Source: Aggregatibacter kilianii (GTDB lineage Bacteria; Pseudomonadota; Gammaproteobacteria; Enterobacterales; Pasteurellaceae). Taken from it: a stretch of 64,000 bases of DNA. The stretch spans positions 62,001 to 126,000 of the forward strand of contig NZ_NRCJ01000002.1 in the NCBI RefSeq assembly GCF_003129965.1. Direction: 5' to 3'. The first letter of the stretch is position 1. Each line of letters starts with the position of its first letter. The notes below the pieces were generated by a model. That model searched no databases. It saw nothing but the letters and a program-made list of their open reading frames with translations, and had not been told where the DNA came from. This document shows, piece after piece, positions 1 to 9,122 of the stretch. The position numbers and the translations under genes are program-made.

Positions 1-183
1 TAAAACTCGGATTTACTTTGATCCGTTTTGCAATTACCATAAGGAGCTGAAATTGAAGTTGCTTTATTGCTTTTTAGGCCTTCTTTTTATGTAGATAAGA
101 AAGATGCTGCTAACATATGGCACTTTTTATTATATCTATGGTTCACTTGGATTATTTAACTCACCTAAAATAAGGTAAAACAG

Positions 184-1008
184 ATGAAATTATCACATTT
201 TTTATTATCTGCAATCGCGGCAACAACCCTTGTTGCTTGTGGTAACTTAAGTAAAGTATCTAAAGAAGGTACTCCTGCTGAAGGCTCCGAATTAGTGTGG
301 CCTCAAATTGAAAAATCTAAATTTAATCATGACGGCAGCCAATACGGTTCTTGGCCAAACTGGGACAATGTCCGCATGATCGAAAAAGGCATGAACAAAG
401 ACCAACTTTATAACCTAATCGGTCGTCCGCACTTTGGTGAGGGCTTATTTGGCGTGCGCGAATGGGATTACGTGTTTAACTATCGTGAAAACGGCGAACA
501 CAAAGTGTGCCAATACAAAATCTTATTTGATTCCAACATGAATGCGCAAAACTTCTATTGGTATCCGAATGGCTGTAACGGTAACTCCTCTTACTCTTTA
601 ACGGCTGATTTCCTATTTGATTTCGACAAAGACACATTAACCGCGAAAGGTCGCGAAGTGGTTGATAAAGTGGCGGCGCAATTAAAAGAATCTAAAGCAC
701 AAGAAGTGAAAGTTGCCGGTTATACCGATCGTTTAGGCACTGAAGCTTACAATATGGATCTTTCCCAACGTCGTGCAGATCGTGTTAAAAACCGCTTAAT
801 CGAGCAAGGCGTTGATGTGCAAATTAATGCGGTCGGTTACGGTGAAGCTCACCAAGTTAAAGGCTGCCACAATGTCAAAGCCAGCCAGTTAATCAGCTGC
901 TTACGTCCGAACCGTCGTGTTGAAATTTCTTCTTCCGGTACTACACCAAAAGATGAAACCAAACAAGTTGGCGGTCAAACCGGACCGACACCGTTGTATC
1001 AAAACTAA
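184..1008 (+). CDS. BamE/SmpA-like plus OmpA-domain lipoprotein
   Basis: A 274-residue predicted outer-membrane lipoprotein. The N-terminus has a basic start, a hydrophobic stretch and a lipobox LVAC with Cys19 as the lipidation site. Residues about 60-135 resemble the small SmpA/OmlA (BamE) fold (an EKGMNKDQLYNLIGRP-type helix, then strands). Residues about 140-250 are an OmpA C-terminal peptidoglycan-binding domain (DFLFDFDKDTLTAKG, GYTDRLGTEAYN, LSQRRADRV, RPNRRVEIS). The protein probably ties the outer membrane to peptidoglycan. The start follows AAGGT in a short leader, and a strong hairpin terminator follows the stop. The domain assignment is firm; the exact role is inferred. Confidence 0.85.
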   Translation: MKLSHFLLSAIAATTLVACGNLSKVSKEGTPAEGSELVWPQIEKSKFNHDGSQYGSWPNWDNVRMIEKGMNKDQLYNLIGRPHFGEGLFGVREWDYVFNYRENGEHKVCQYKILFDSNMNAQNFYWYPNGCNGNSSYSLTADFLFDFDKDTLTAKGREVVDKVAAQLKESKAQEVKVAGYTDRLGTEAYNMDLSQRRADRVKNRLIEQGVDVQINAVGYGEAHQVKGCHNVKASQLISCLRPNRRVEISSSGTTPKDETKQVGGQTGPTPLYQN

Positions 1009-1029
1009 TTATTGAATATCAAACATAAA

Positions 1030-1057
1030 GAAAGGGCATTACGCCCTTTCTTTTTTT
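1030..1057. terminator. Bidirectional intrinsic terminator
   Basis: GAAAGGGC, a 5-base loop and GCCCTTTC are followed by seven T. The hairpin lies between the lipoprotein gene and the converging kinase-like gene and can serve both. Confidence 0.85.
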
Positions 1058-1066
1058 ATGCTCACT

Positions 1067-1942
1067 TTATAAATTTTCGTAACGTTGTAACACATCATGC
1101 ACGCGCTTATTGGCAAGTGCTATATAGTTGCCGTGGAAACGACTGCTGAAATTCAGTAGGTGATAAAGCTGATAAACGATTTTCCGATCCTGATAGCCTT
1201 CATCTAACGGAAAAGTGCGGTCATAATTTTCATAGAATTCACGCGGGAACGGCTCGAACAATTCGGTAAATGCCAAATCGCATTCCCGATCCCCCCAATA
1301 GCACGCCGGGTCATAAGTCACCGTGTGCCCGTCAATATTGGCGCAGTTTTCAATCCACAAATTACCATGCAATAAAGACGGCTGCGGCTGATGTTTTGCC
1401 AATAACGTCGCCACGGCTTTGATGATTTTTTCCGTATCGCCGAAATGCAGTTGTTTTTCCGCACAAAGCTGTAATTGCCAACCGATACGTTGTTCACTGA
1501 AAAATTTCGCCCAATGATTGCTCCATTCGTTCGGTTGATATTGCGGGCCGAGCCACGTGTCGAAAGACAAACCATAATTTTCCGAACCTTGATATTGATG
1601 CAAACGGGCAAGTTGCTCACCGAATTCCGCCATATTTTGTGGCGTATTCGGTTGCATATCTAACCCCTCCAGTAACAGAAAGCTATGATTTTGCGAGCAA
1701 CCTACACCATACACTTGCGGCACGCGTACAGTATTGGTTTTGCCTAAGAGGATCAATTGATCCGCTTCGGCGCGGAACATGGAACGGTAGGACTTTTCAT
1801 TCATTTTCACAAAGACGGGCTGAATGCCGTCATCAATGATCCAAGATTCATGCATTTCGCCTGTATGAATTTTGGTTTTATTCTTGATGGAATAATACGC
1901 CCCGAACTGATCAGCTAAAACTTGAGAAATCGACTTCCACAT
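1067..1942 (-). CDS. Fructosamine-3-kinase family protein (YniA-like)
   Basis: A 291-residue member of the fructosamine/ketosamine kinase family (aminoglycoside-phosphotransferase fold), which phosphorylates sugars attached to glycated amines to trigger deglycation. The DPACYWGDRECDLAF metal/Mg-loop motif and an N-lobe with a conserved FVKMNEK lysine are clear. The catalytic-loop motif, normally LHGDLW, reads LLHGNLW here, so the expected catalytic Asp is Asn; activity is therefore uncertain. No signal peptide, so cytoplasmic. The start follows AAGGA. It is a single gene, convergent with the lipoprotein gene and divergent from thrS. Confidence 0.85.
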   Translation of the reverse strand: MWKSISQVLADQFGAYYSIKNKTKIHTGEMHESWIIDDGIQPVFVKMNEKSYRSMFRAEADQLILLGKTNTVRVPQVYGVGCSQNHSFLLLEGLDMQPNTPQNMAEFGEQLARLHQYQGSENYGLSFDTWLGPQYQPNEWSNHWAKFFSEQRIGWQLQLCAEKQLHFGDTEKIIKAVATLLAKHQPQPSLLHGNLWIENCANIDGHTVTYDPACYWGDRECDLAFTELFEPFPREFYENYDRTFPLDEGYQDRKIVYQLYHLLNFSSRFHGNYIALANKRVHDVLQRYENL

Positions 1943-2027
1943 ACCCTGTTCCTTCTTTCAGTTAATCATGTTTGTAGTGTAAAAGATTGAGAAAAAATTA
2001 CTGTGACTCAAGTCAAAATTTGGGCAT

Positions 2028-2056
2028 TTGGTTGTCATTGCAATATATGCTAAAAT
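2028..2056 (+). promoter_or_regulatory. Predicted sigma-70 promoter of thrS
   Basis: TTGGTT and TAAAAT are separated by 17 bases. Transcription would start near 2063, inside the first arm of the uptake-signal hairpin that follows. Confidence 0.5.
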
Positions 2057-2060
2057 TGCG

Positions 2061-2113
2061 CACCGCACTTGAGTTATCCGTTTGTATGGATGATAAAAGT
2101 GCGGTGTTTTTTT
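2061..2113 (+). terminator. Uptake-signal hairpin with T-tract in the thrS leader
   Basis: CACCGCACTT and AAAGTGCGGTG form an inverted pair of uptake signals separated by 26 bases and followed by seven T. It sits between the likely thrS promoter and the thrS start codon, so it could act as a leader attenuator, or it could mark the end of an upstream transcript. No gene runs into it from the left on this strand. Confidence 0.5.
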
Positions 2114-2140
2114 AAAACGTTTTTTAATTAAATGAAACAA

Positions 2141-2161
2141 GTCACCTTGCGTATGGGTGAC
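2141..2161 (+). promoter_or_regulatory. Putative ThrRS translational operator
   Basis: GTCACC and GGTGAC form a 6-bp stem closing a 9-base loop that contains CGT at about -31 to -29 from the thrS AUG. In E. coli, ThrRS represses its own mRNA by binding a leader hairpin whose loop imitates the threonine anticodon CGU at nearly this distance. The ribosome-binding site AGAAGG follows at 2168-2173. Confidence 0.55.
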
Positions 2162-2180
2162 CACTGTAGAAGGATTTATT

Positions 2181-4112
2181 ATGCCGATTATTACTTTACC
2201 CGACGGTTCACAACGTCAATTCGATAAACCCGTTACCGTATTAGAAGTTGCTCAAAATATTGGCGCGGGACTTGCCAAAGCGACCATTGCCGGTCGTGTT
2301 AATGGCGAACGCAAAGATGCCTGCGACCTGATTACCGAAGATAGCTCCCTCGAAATTATTACCGCTAAAGACGAAGACGGTTTGGAAATTATCCGCCACT
2401 CCACGGCGCACTTGCTCGGTCATGCCATCAAACAATTATTCCCGAATGTCAAAATGGCGATCGGTCCGACCATCGACAACGGTTTTTATTATGACGTGGA
2501 TTTGGACCGCTCTTTAACCCAAGAAGATTTGGACGCCCTCGAAAAACGTATGTTGGAATTGGCAAAAACCAATTACGACGTGATCAAAACGCCGGTCAGC
2601 TGGCAAGAAGCAAGAGATACTTTTGAAAAACGCGGCGAGCCGTACAAAATGGCGATTTTAGATGAAAACATCGAACGCACCGCTACGCCAGCACTTTATC
2701 ACCACCAAGAATATATCGATATGTGCCGTGGTCCGCACGTGCCGAATATGCGTTTCTGCCACCATTTCAAACTGCAAAAAATTGCCGGTGCGTATTGGCG
2801 CGGCGACAGTAAAAATAAAATGCTGCAACGTATTTACGGCACCGCATGGGCGGATAAAAAACAACTCGAAGCCTATTTGCAACGTTTAGAAGAAGCTGCA
2901 AAACGCGATCACCGTAAAATTGGTAAAGCATTGGATTTATACCACATGCAGGAAGAAGCGCCGGGCATGGTGTTCTGGCATAACGACGGCTGGACCATTT
3001 TCCGCGAGTTGGAAACCTTCGTGCGCACCAAATTAAAACAATACGATTATCAGGAAGTGAAAGGTCCATTCATGATGGACCGCGTGTTGTGGGAAAAAAC
3101 CGGTCACTGGCAAAACTACGGCGATTTAATGTTCACCACGTCCTCCGAAAACCGTGAATACGCCATTAAACCGATGAACTGCCCGGGGCATGTGCAAATC
3201 TTCAACCAAGGTTTGAAGTCTTATCGTGATTTACCGTTGCGTATGGCGGAATTCGGCTCCTGCCACCGTAACGAACCGTCCGGTTCCCTGCACGGCTTGA
3301 TGCGCGTACGCGGCTTTACCCAAGATGATGCGCACATTTTCTGTACGCCGGATCAAGTGGAAAGCGAAGTAACCTCTTGTATCAAAATGGTGTACGACAT
3401 TTACAGCACCTTCGGCTTTGAAAATATCAAAGTGAAACTGTCCACCCGCCCTGAAAAACGTATCGGCTCCGACGATATGTGGGATAAAGCGGAGGCGGAC
3501 TTGGCGAAGGCGTTAGAACACAACGGCTTGTCTTACGAAATTCAGGAAGGCGAGGGCGCGTTCTACGGACCGAAATTGGAATTTGCCTTAACCGATAGCT
3601 TAGATCGCGAATGGCAATGCGGCACGATTCAGTTGGACTTCTTCTTGCCGGAGCGTTTAAATGCATCCTATGTGGGCGAAGACAACGAACGCAAAATTCC
3701 GGTCATGATTCACCGCGCGATTTTGGGGTCTATCGAACGTTTCATCGGCATCATCACCGAAGAATACGCAGGCTTCTTCCCAGCATGGTTGGCACCGACC
3801 CAAGCCGTCGTCATGAACATTACCGACTCTCAATCGGAGTATGTGCAAAAAGTGGCGAAACAGCTTTCCGACGCAGGTTTGCGCGTGAAAACCGATTTGC
3901 GTAATGAAAAAGTCGGCTTCAAAATCCGCGAACATACCTTACGTCGCGTGCCTTATATGCTGGTTTGCGGCGATAAAGAAATCGAAGCCGGCAAAGTGGC
4001 GGTGCGTACCCGTAAAGGTCAAGATCTCGGCACCTTCACCGTGGAAGAATTCTTAGACATCCTGAAAAAACAAGTGAGAAATCGCGAGTTGAAATTGTTG
4101 GGCGAAGAATAA
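2181..4112 (+). CDS. thrS: Threonyl-tRNA synthetase
   Basis: A 643-residue class II aminoacyl-tRNA synthetase that charges tRNA-Thr. The order is an N-terminal TGS domain ([10 protein letters not shown]), an editing domain with [10 protein letters not shown], a catalytic core and an anticodon-binding domain. The zinc ligands fall at Cys334, His385 and His511, exactly the E. coli numbering. The start chosen is the ATG at 2181 with AGAAGG 8 bases upstream; an in-frame ATG at 2157 lies inside the operator hairpin and lacks a good ribosome site. In E. coli thrS heads the infC operon; here the two are about 7.3 kb apart. Confidence 0.98.
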   Translation: MPIITLPDGSQRQFDKPVTVLEVAQNIGAGLAKATIAGRVNGERKDACDLITEDSSLEIITAKDEDGLEIIRHSTAHLLGHAIKQLFPNVKMAIGPTIDNGFYYDVDLDRSLTQEDLDALEKRMLELAKTNYDVIKTPVSWQEARDTFEKRGEPYKMAILDENIERTATPALYHHQEYIDMCRGPHVPNMRFCHHFKLQKIAGAYWRGDSKNKMLQRIYGTAWADKKQLEAYLQRLEEAAKRDHRKIGKALDLYHMQEEAPGMVFWHNDGWTIFRELETFVRTKLKQYDYQEVKGPFMMDRVLWEKTGHWQNYGDLMFTTSSENREYAIKPMNCPGHVQIFNQGLKSYRDLPLRMAEFGSCHRNEPSGSLHGLMRVRGFTQDDAHIFCTPDQVESEVTSCIKMVYDIYSTFGFENIKVKLSTRPEKRIGSDDMWDKAEADLAKALEHNGLSYEIQEGEGAFYGPKLEFALTDSLDREWQCGTIQLDFFLPERLNASYVGEDNERKIPVMIHRAILGSIERFIGIITEEYAGFFPAWLAPTQAVVMNITDSQSEYVQKVAKQLSDAGLRVKTDLRNEKVGFKIREHTLRRVPYMLVCGDKEIEAGKVAVRTRKGQDLGTFTVEEFLDILKKQVRNRELKLLGEE

Positions 4113-4132
4113 TTCTTCCTTTTCTAAAAAAC

Positions 4133-4164
4133 AAAAAGTGCGGTCAAAAATGACCGCACTTTTT
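4133..4164. terminator. Uptake-signal-pair terminator after thrS
   Basis: AAAAAGTGCGGTCA, loop AAAA and TGACCGCACTTTTT make a perfect 14-bp stem of two opposed uptake signals ending in T residues. It lies between convergent thrS and the TauE-like gene. Confidence 0.9.
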
Positions 4165-4206
4165 TGTACCCATCTCCTCCGTGAGCTTAATGTTGATAGG
4201 CGTGAT

Positions 4207-5007
4207 TCATTTCACCCAATGCGCCACTAACATATACGCCGCGATCCCCAGCAAAATCAAACCTAATAATTTTCGCGCGATATCAGGATGTAAAATGCCG
4301 CGAATTTTCATGGAAAGAAAACTGGTGGCGAAGGAACTTAACACTACGATGATGACAATCGTGAAATTGACGTAACCGATTTGCCAGCCGTATTGAATGT
4401 GAAACGGCGCGGTTTTGGATAAATAACCGTACAGGCTGCCAAGCCCACCGATGACCATCATGTAGTTAGTATAAGGGGCGATTTGATACGCCGAGACGCT
4501 GCGCAGTTGCCCGATGAGCGGCGCCATAATGGAACCGCCGCCGATGCCTGTCATGCCGGCAATGCTGCCACCGAAAAAACATAATCCGATGCCTTTGAGA
4601 TTTTCGTTTGAAGCAAGATCGTTATTCATCGCTTTCGGCTTACAGAAAAAAGTGCGTAAGGCTAAGAGGGTCAATGTTACGATAAAAACACCGACAATCA
4701 CGGTGTCATGCAAATAAAAACTGGCTTCAAATCCTAGTTGTACGCCTACAATCATGCCCAGCGACCACAACAACATGGCTTTGTAATTAATCTGAATTTT
4801 CTGTTTATAGAAATAAAAAAGATTAATCAGTGATGAGCCGATCACAATGGTAAGCGACGTCGCCGCCACCATTTGCAGGGGAAATTCGGGAAAAAGAGTA
4901 TAGAGAATGGGCACCATCAACACCCCGCCGCCAATACCGAAAATTGCCGACATCAAATTCGTCAACATGCCACAAAAGATCAAAATCACAATAAGTTCCA
5001 AAGCCAT
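4207..5007 (-). CDS. TauE/SafE-family membrane exporter
   Basis: A 266-residue polytopic inner-membrane protein of the TauE/SafE (DUF81) family, whose studied members export sulfite, sulfoacetate or related anions. The hallmark duplicated glycine motif appears in both halves (FGIGGGVLMVP near residue 23 and TGIGGGSIMAP near 155). About eight hydrophobic segments are visible. It is divergent from the SSS symporter and sulfatase genes and shares a 192-base regulatory region with them. I infer that it may expel sulfate or sulfite released by the neighbouring sulfatase. The family is certain, the substrate is not. Confidence 0.85.
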   Translation of the reverse strand: MALELIVILIFCGMLTNLMSAIFGIGGGVLMVPILYTLFPEFPLQMVAATSLTIVIGSSLINLFYFYKQKIQINYKAMLLWSLGMIVGVQLGFEASFYLHDTVIVGVFIVTLTLLALRTFFCKPKAMNNDLASNENLKGIGLCFFGGSIAGMTGIGGGSIMAPLIGQLRSVSAYQIAPYTNYMMVIGGLGSLYGYLSKTAPFHIQYGWQIGYVNFTIVIIVVLSSFATSFLSMKIRGILHPDIARKLLGLILLGIAAYMLVAHWVK

Positions 5008-5034
5008 AACTCAGCCCTCTTTATTTTTTTGCGT

Positions 5035-5077
5035 ATTATGATCGGCATAATGTCGTCGGATTATGATCGTGCTCATA
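5035..5077. promoter_or_regulatory. Two palindromic operator-like sites between exporter and symporter
   Basis: ATTATG, 5 bases, CATAAT (5035-5051) and TATGA, 6 bases, TCATA (5062-5077) are dyads in the divergent promoter region. The second has Crp/Fnr-type geometry and could bind the Crp/Fnr-family regulator encoded at 8502. Confidence 0.4.
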
Positions 5078-5100
5078 ATTTTAAAAATTCTTTTTCAATC

Positions 5101-5116
5101 TGTGATCTACCTCACG
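5101..5116. promoter_or_regulatory. Strong CRP-type site upstream of the symporter
   Basis: TGTGA, 6 bases, TCACG matches the CRP consensus TGTGA-N6-TCACA at 9 of 10 key positions. It lies 84 bases before the symporter start, which suggests cAMP-CRP control of the sulfatase locus. Confidence 0.6.
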
Positions 5117-5199
5117 CTATCTCTATGACAACTATCATAGTTTTTTAAAATTTCGTGTATTACTCTAACCGCGTATCTAATAATAAAGGGGATAATAAT

Positions 5200-6873
5200 A
5201 TGTTAGTTACGATCGTTTCCTTCTTACTGGTCACAGGGCTTGTGGCGTATATCTCGTGGTTAAAAACAAAGAATGATGATCTAAGCACCTCCAAAGGCTA
5301 TTTCTTGGCAGGACGCGGTTTAGGTGGTTTGGTTATCGGTTGTTCTATGGTGTTGACCTCACTTTCTACGGAACAATTAATCGGCGTGAACGCGGTGTCT
5401 TATAAAGGTAACTTTTCCATCATTGCGTGGACTGTGCCGACGGTGATTCCACTTTGTTTCTTGGCGCTTTATATGTTGCCGAAATATTTGCGTAACGGTT
5501 ACACCACCGTGCCGGAATTTTTTGAAAGCCGTTTCGACCGTCAAACCCGTTTGATCATGTCCACGCTGTTCTTAATCTTCTATCTTTTAATCGTGATTCC
5601 GACCGCACTTTATACCGGTGCCATCGCCTTTAATAAAATCTTCAATTTAGAAACGGCATTCGGTTTGAGCTACGGCGCGGCGATTACTTATACGGTGATT
5701 GCCATCGGCGTGGTGGGGGCGATTTATGCGATTTTCGGCGGCTTAAAAGCGGTGGCGGTGTCAGATACCATTAATGCGGTGATTTTGGTTATCGGTGCGT
5801 TATTGGTGCCGTTCTTTGCATTATTGTATTTAGGCGACGGCAGTTTTTCTGCCGGATTAAATACCATCACGACGACCCATATTGAAAAATGGAATGCCAT
5901 CGGTAGTGAAACCGACGCCACGCCTTGGCCGACCATTTTCACCGGGATTATGGTGGTGCACTTTTTCTACTGGACAACCAACCAAGCTATCGTACAACGC
6001 TGCTTGGGGGCGAAAGATTTAAAATCAGGTCAAAAAGGGATTTTGATTGCCGCGTTATTCTTATTAACGTTACCGATCATCTTAAATTTACCGGGCTTAT
6101 TAAGCTTCCATATTTTGGGTGATAGCGTGGATCCGATTGACGCGTCTTATCCGTTGTTGGTGAACAAAGTGTTGCCGACGTGGTTACAAGGCTTCTTCAT
6201 TGCGGCACTATTCGGGGCGATTTTAAGTACGTTCAACTCTTTCTTAAATTCAGCCGCCACCATTTACTGTAAAGACTTATTACCGTCCATCAGTAAAAAA
6301 GTGCGGTCGGAACAAGAGTTAATTGTGTACGCGAAAAAAGTGTCCACCATTATGGCGATTGTCACTATGATCTTTGCCCCGTTATTGATGTTCGGTACAG
6401 ACGGTATTTTCTTAATCACCAAACGGTTCGCCGGCTTCGTGAATATTCCGATTGTGGCGTTATTTGCCGTGGGGATGTTTAATAAAACCGTTTCCGGCAC
6501 AGCGGCACGCATTGCGTTACTTGCGCACGTTATCTTATATTTCTGCATCGTGTGGGTCTTTAAGGTTAAAATCAACTTCGTGTACGTGATGGGCGGCTTG
6601 TTCGTGTTTGACGTGGTGTTAATGCTGTTTTTAGGGCTATTCTTACGCCGCGAACCTTACGTTGAAAACAAAGAAAACCTAGGCAACGTGGATTTAACCG
6701 ACTGGAAATATTTGAAAGTCACCAGCGTATCCTTAATCTTAGGTTTGCTTGCCCTTTACGCCTTCCTCTCACCAATCGGTATGGCATCAGAAAGCGGCAA
6801 TCCGTTAATGGTGTTAGGCGTGTGGGCGGTGTTGCAAGTGATTACGTTGTTTGTTTGCAAACCGAAAGCGTAA
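5200..6873 (+). CDS. yidK: Sodium:solute symporter (SSS family, YidK-like)
   Basis: A 557-residue SSS-family transporter with about 13-14 membrane segments, which couples Na+ entry to uptake of sugars, sialic acid, proline and similar solutes. Features include [23 protein letters not shown] in the N-terminal region and [14 protein letters not shown] in the second repeat. The start is ATG 5200 after AAAGGGG; the upstream ATG at 5155 lacks a ribosome site. It is followed by a sulfatase, as yidK is paired with yidJ in E. coli, so the substrate is probably a sulfated sugar (inference). The symbol is by homology and context only. Confidence 0.88.
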   Translation: MLVTIVSFLLVTGLVAYISWLKTKNDDLSTSKGYFLAGRGLGGLVIGCSMVLTSLSTEQLIGVNAVSYKGNFSIIAWTVPTVIPLCFLALYMLPKYLRNGYTTVPEFFESRFDRQTRLIMSTLFLIFYLLIVIPTALYTGAIAFNKIFNLETAFGLSYGAAITYTVIAIGVVGAIYAIFGGLKAVAVSDTINAVILVIGALLVPFFALLYLGDGSFSAGLNTITTTHIEKWNAIGSETDATPWPTIFTGIMVVHFFYWTTNQAIVQRCLGAKDLKSGQKGILIAALFLLTLPIILNLPGLLSFHILGDSVDPIDASYPLLVNKVLPTWLQGFFIAALFGAILSTFNSFLNSAATIYCKDLLPSISKKVRSEQELIVYAKKVSTIMAIVTMIFAPLLMFGTDGIFLITKRFAGFVNIPIVALFAVGMFNKTVSGTAARIALLAHVILYFCIVWVFKVKINFVYVMGGLFVFDVVLMLFLGLFLRREPYVENKENLGNVDLTDWKYLKVTSVSLILGLLALYAFLSPIGMASESGNPLMVLGVWAVLQVITLFVCKPKA

Positions 6874-6878
6874 TTAAA

Positions 6879-6949
6879 CGTAGGGTGGGCATGCTTGCCC
6901 CCCGAATTAAATAAAACAATCAATGGTGGGCAAGCATGCCCACCCTACG
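6879..6949. repeat. REP/REPIN-type inverted repeat doublet
   Basis: Two 22-base arms (6879-6900 and 6928-6949) are perfect inverted copies around a 27-base spacer. Each unit starts with GTAG followed by a GGTGGGCA / TGCCCACC hairpin; the right unit is a perfect 8-bp stem with a TGCT loop and the left has one mismatch. A GTAG tetranucleotide plus imperfect hairpin, in inverted pairs, is the architecture of REP elements mobilised by RAYT transposases. The right arm abuts the sulfatase ribosome-binding site GGAGA. Confidence 0.8.
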
Positions 6950-6957
6950 GAGATAAT

Positions 6958-8403
6958 ATGAACATTATCTATATTCTTTTAGACCAAGTCCGCAAAGACA
7001 TGATTGGCGCTTACGGGCACCAAATCGTTAAAACCCCGAACTTGGATCGTTTGGCGAAAGACGGCATTCGTTTCAATAATGCTTTCACGCCGGCATCGGT
7101 GTGCGGTCCGGCGCGTACATCGTTATTTACCGGTTTAATGCCGTCTTCCCACGGTATTATCCGTAACGGCGAAAAGGGCGGCACCGGTGAAATCAGTCAA
7201 GAAGCGCCGAACATCGGCAATCTGAAGGGATACAACACCTATGTGTTGGGTAAATGGCACGTCGGCACCAAATCCGTGCCGGAAGATTACGGCATTCAAG
7301 GGCATAATTTCGACGGCTACGGTTATCCGGGCAGCGGTGTGTATAAAAATCTGGTATTCAACCAACCGCCGACCCATTCCAACCGTTATAAAGAATGGCT
7401 GGAAGAAAAAGGCTATGACATTCCAGAAGTCAGTCGCGCCTATTTCGGCGACAACCCGCATTTGCGCGTGCAGGAATTGTGCGGTTTGCTTTCCGGCGGC
7501 AAAGAACAAACCATTCCGTATTTCATCATTGATGAAGCGAAAAAGTACATTCAACAATCCCTTGATGAAGGCAAGCCGTTCTTCGCCTGGATCAACTTCT
7601 GGGGTCCGCACACTCCTTGTATTGTGCCGGAGCCTTATTATTCCATGTACCGCAAAGAAGACGTGGTGCTGGACGAAAGTTTCTTCAAGCCGTTGGAAGG
7701 CAAGCCGGGGCATTACCGCACCATTTCCAAAATGTGGGGCATGTGGGAAGCCAGCGAAGATCATTGGAAAGAGGTGATTACCAAATTCTGGGGTTACATC
7801 ACGCTCATTGATGACGCGATCGGCGAGCTGTTTGCGTTCTTGGAAAACAATCGAATTTATGACCGCACTTTTATGGTGGCGACCGCCGATCATGGCGATG
7901 CCATGGGCGCGCACCGCATGATCGAGAAAGGCGAGTTCATGTTTGACACCACCTACAACATACCGATGATCATCAAAGATCCGCGCTCCAATCGGGTGAA
8001 TCAGCAAGACGACAATTTGGTCTATCTGCACGATTTAACTTCCACTGTGTATGACTTAGCCGATCAGCCTGTGCCACCGGAATTTGAAGGCGAGAGCATT
8101 TTGCCGATTGTGCGGGATAACAAAGACAACGCGCGCAAAGGCGTGTTGGCACAACTTGCCGGTCATTTCGTGTATTTTGAACAACGTATGTGGCACCGCA
8201 AAGATTATAAATTGGTCTTTAATGCCTCCGACGTGTGCGAGCTGTATGACGTGCGTAACGACCCGGGTGAAATGCACAATTTGTTCTACGATCCGGCTTA
8301 TCGGGAAGTGAAAAAAGAAATGCTGGAAGAAATGCGCGCAGAAATGCAACGGCTCGGCGACCCGCTGGAGAACTGGGTTTATCGCATCATTGATGAAATT
8401 TAA
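6958..8403 (+). CDS. yidJ: Cytoplasmic-type sulfatase (YidJ-like)
   Basis: A 481-residue type I arylsulfatase-family hydrolase that removes sulfate esters after conversion of an active-site Cys to formylglycine. The modification motif Cys49-Gly-Pro-Ala-Arg53-TSLFTG is of the Cys type; metal-site residues include Asp9 and ATADHGDAMGAH near residue 320. No signal peptide is present, so it should act in the cytosol on imported substrate. The start is ATG 6958 after GGAGA; longer in-frame starts run back through the REP element. The radical-SAM maturase at 9123 provides the expected activator. Confidence 0.9.
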   Translation: MNIIYILLDQVRKDMIGAYGHQIVKTPNLDRLAKDGIRFNNAFTPASVCGPARTSLFTGLMPSSHGIIRNGEKGGTGEISQEAPNIGNLKGYNTYVLGKWHVGTKSVPEDYGIQGHNFDGYGYPGSGVYKNLVFNQPPTHSNRYKEWLEEKGYDIPEVSRAYFGDNPHLRVQELCGLLSGGKEQTIPYFIIDEAKKYIQQSLDEGKPFFAWINFWGPHTPCIVPEPYYSMYRKEDVVLDESFFKPLEGKPGHYRTISKMWGMWEASEDHWKEVITKFWGYITLIDDAIGELFAFLENNRIYDRTFMVATADHGDAMGAHRMIEKGEFMFDTTYNIPMIIKDPRSNRVNQQDDNLVYLHDLTSTVYDLADQPVPPEFEGESILPIVRDNKDNARKGVLAQLAGHFVYFEQRMWHRKDYKLVFNASDVCELYDVRNDPGEMHNLFYDPAYREVKKEMLEEMRAEMQRLGDPLENWVYRIIDEI

Positions 8404-8429
8404 CGATTGATTTAATTTAAGATTAAGAG

Positions 8430-8452
8430 GGCGAATTGATTCGCCTTCTTTT
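8430..8452 (+). terminator. Terminator after the sulfatase
   Basis: GGCGAAT, TG loop and ATTCGCC are followed by TTCTTTT, 26 bases after the sulfatase stop. Confidence 0.7.
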
Positions 8453-8501
8453 ATAATAAGCGACACAAAAAACGCGTTAAAAACCGACCGCACTTTCAAG
8501 G

Positions 8502-9113
8502 ATGAATATCAAGATGACGGAAAACAACATAATTCTACCTACGGATCTCAAAGACTGCCAATTAACCTATTTACACCAACTTGCCAAAGGCATGACCGTT
8601 TATAACCAAGGCGAAAAAGCACAAGAGTTTTATTACGTCAAACAAGGCTTAATCGGGCTGTATCACACATTGGATAACGGTAAGGAAAGTCTGACAAGGT
8701 TGTATAAACAAGGCGATTATTTTGGTTATCGCACGCTATTCGGCTTTGGCGATTGTCGTTATCATTGCAATGCCAAGGTGTTGATCGAGGCGGAAATCAT
8801 CAGAATAAAACCGGAAAATATCGACCATTTTCTGACCGATAATTTGCGGATGAGTAAAATCCTTCTACAAACCATTGCCAATGAATTGCGTGATGCGGAA
8901 CAACGTTTGGCGAAAAGCGCCTATTTGCATACCCTTGATCGGGTGATTGACAGTCTGTGCTTCCTGACGAAAAACTTTCCTTATTATAATTGGACTTACC
9001 GTGAAATCGCCGAATATGCCGGCTGTGAAACGGAAACGGCGATTCGCATTGCGAAAGAGCTGAAAAAAAGCGGTTTATTCGTCGATTTATTGCCTTCCCA
9101 CAAAGGAAAATAG
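8502..9113 (+). CDS. Crp/Fnr-family transcription regulator
   Basis: A 203-residue protein with an N-terminal cyclic-nucleotide-binding-type beta-barrel (KGMTVYNQGEKAQEFYYVKQGLIGLY) and a C-terminal winged helix (WTYREIAEYAGCETETAIRIAKELKKSGL). The effector is unknown; Cys residues are present but not in the FNR N-terminal spacing. The start could be 8502 or the ATG at 8514. It is 9 bases ahead of the sulfatase-maturase gene, so the two are probably co-transcribed. It likely controls the sulfatase locus (inference from position and from dyads at 5035-5077). Confidence 0.82.
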   Translation: MNIKMTENNIILPTDLKDCQLTYLHQLAKGMTVYNQGEKAQEFYYVKQGLIGLYHTLDNGKESLTRLYKQGDYFGYRTLFGFGDCRYHCNAKVLIEAEIIRIKPENIDHFLTDNLRMSKILLQTIANELRDAEQRLAKSAYLHTLDRVIDSLCFLTKNFPYYNWTYREIAEYAGCETETAIRIAKELKKSGLFVDLLPSHKGK

Positions 9114-9122
9114 AGGCGGATT

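Noticed and set aside
2157-2180. An earlier thrS start at ATG 2157
   Set aside because: It lies in the operator hairpin, lacks a ribosome site, and the protein from ATG 2181 gives exact E. coli numbering of the zinc ligands.
7135-8031. A 298-codon open frame on the minus strand opposite the sulfatase gene
   Set aside because: It lies wholly within a well-supported gene in another frame, has no ribosome site and shows no recognisable domain; it is an antisense shadow of codon bias.
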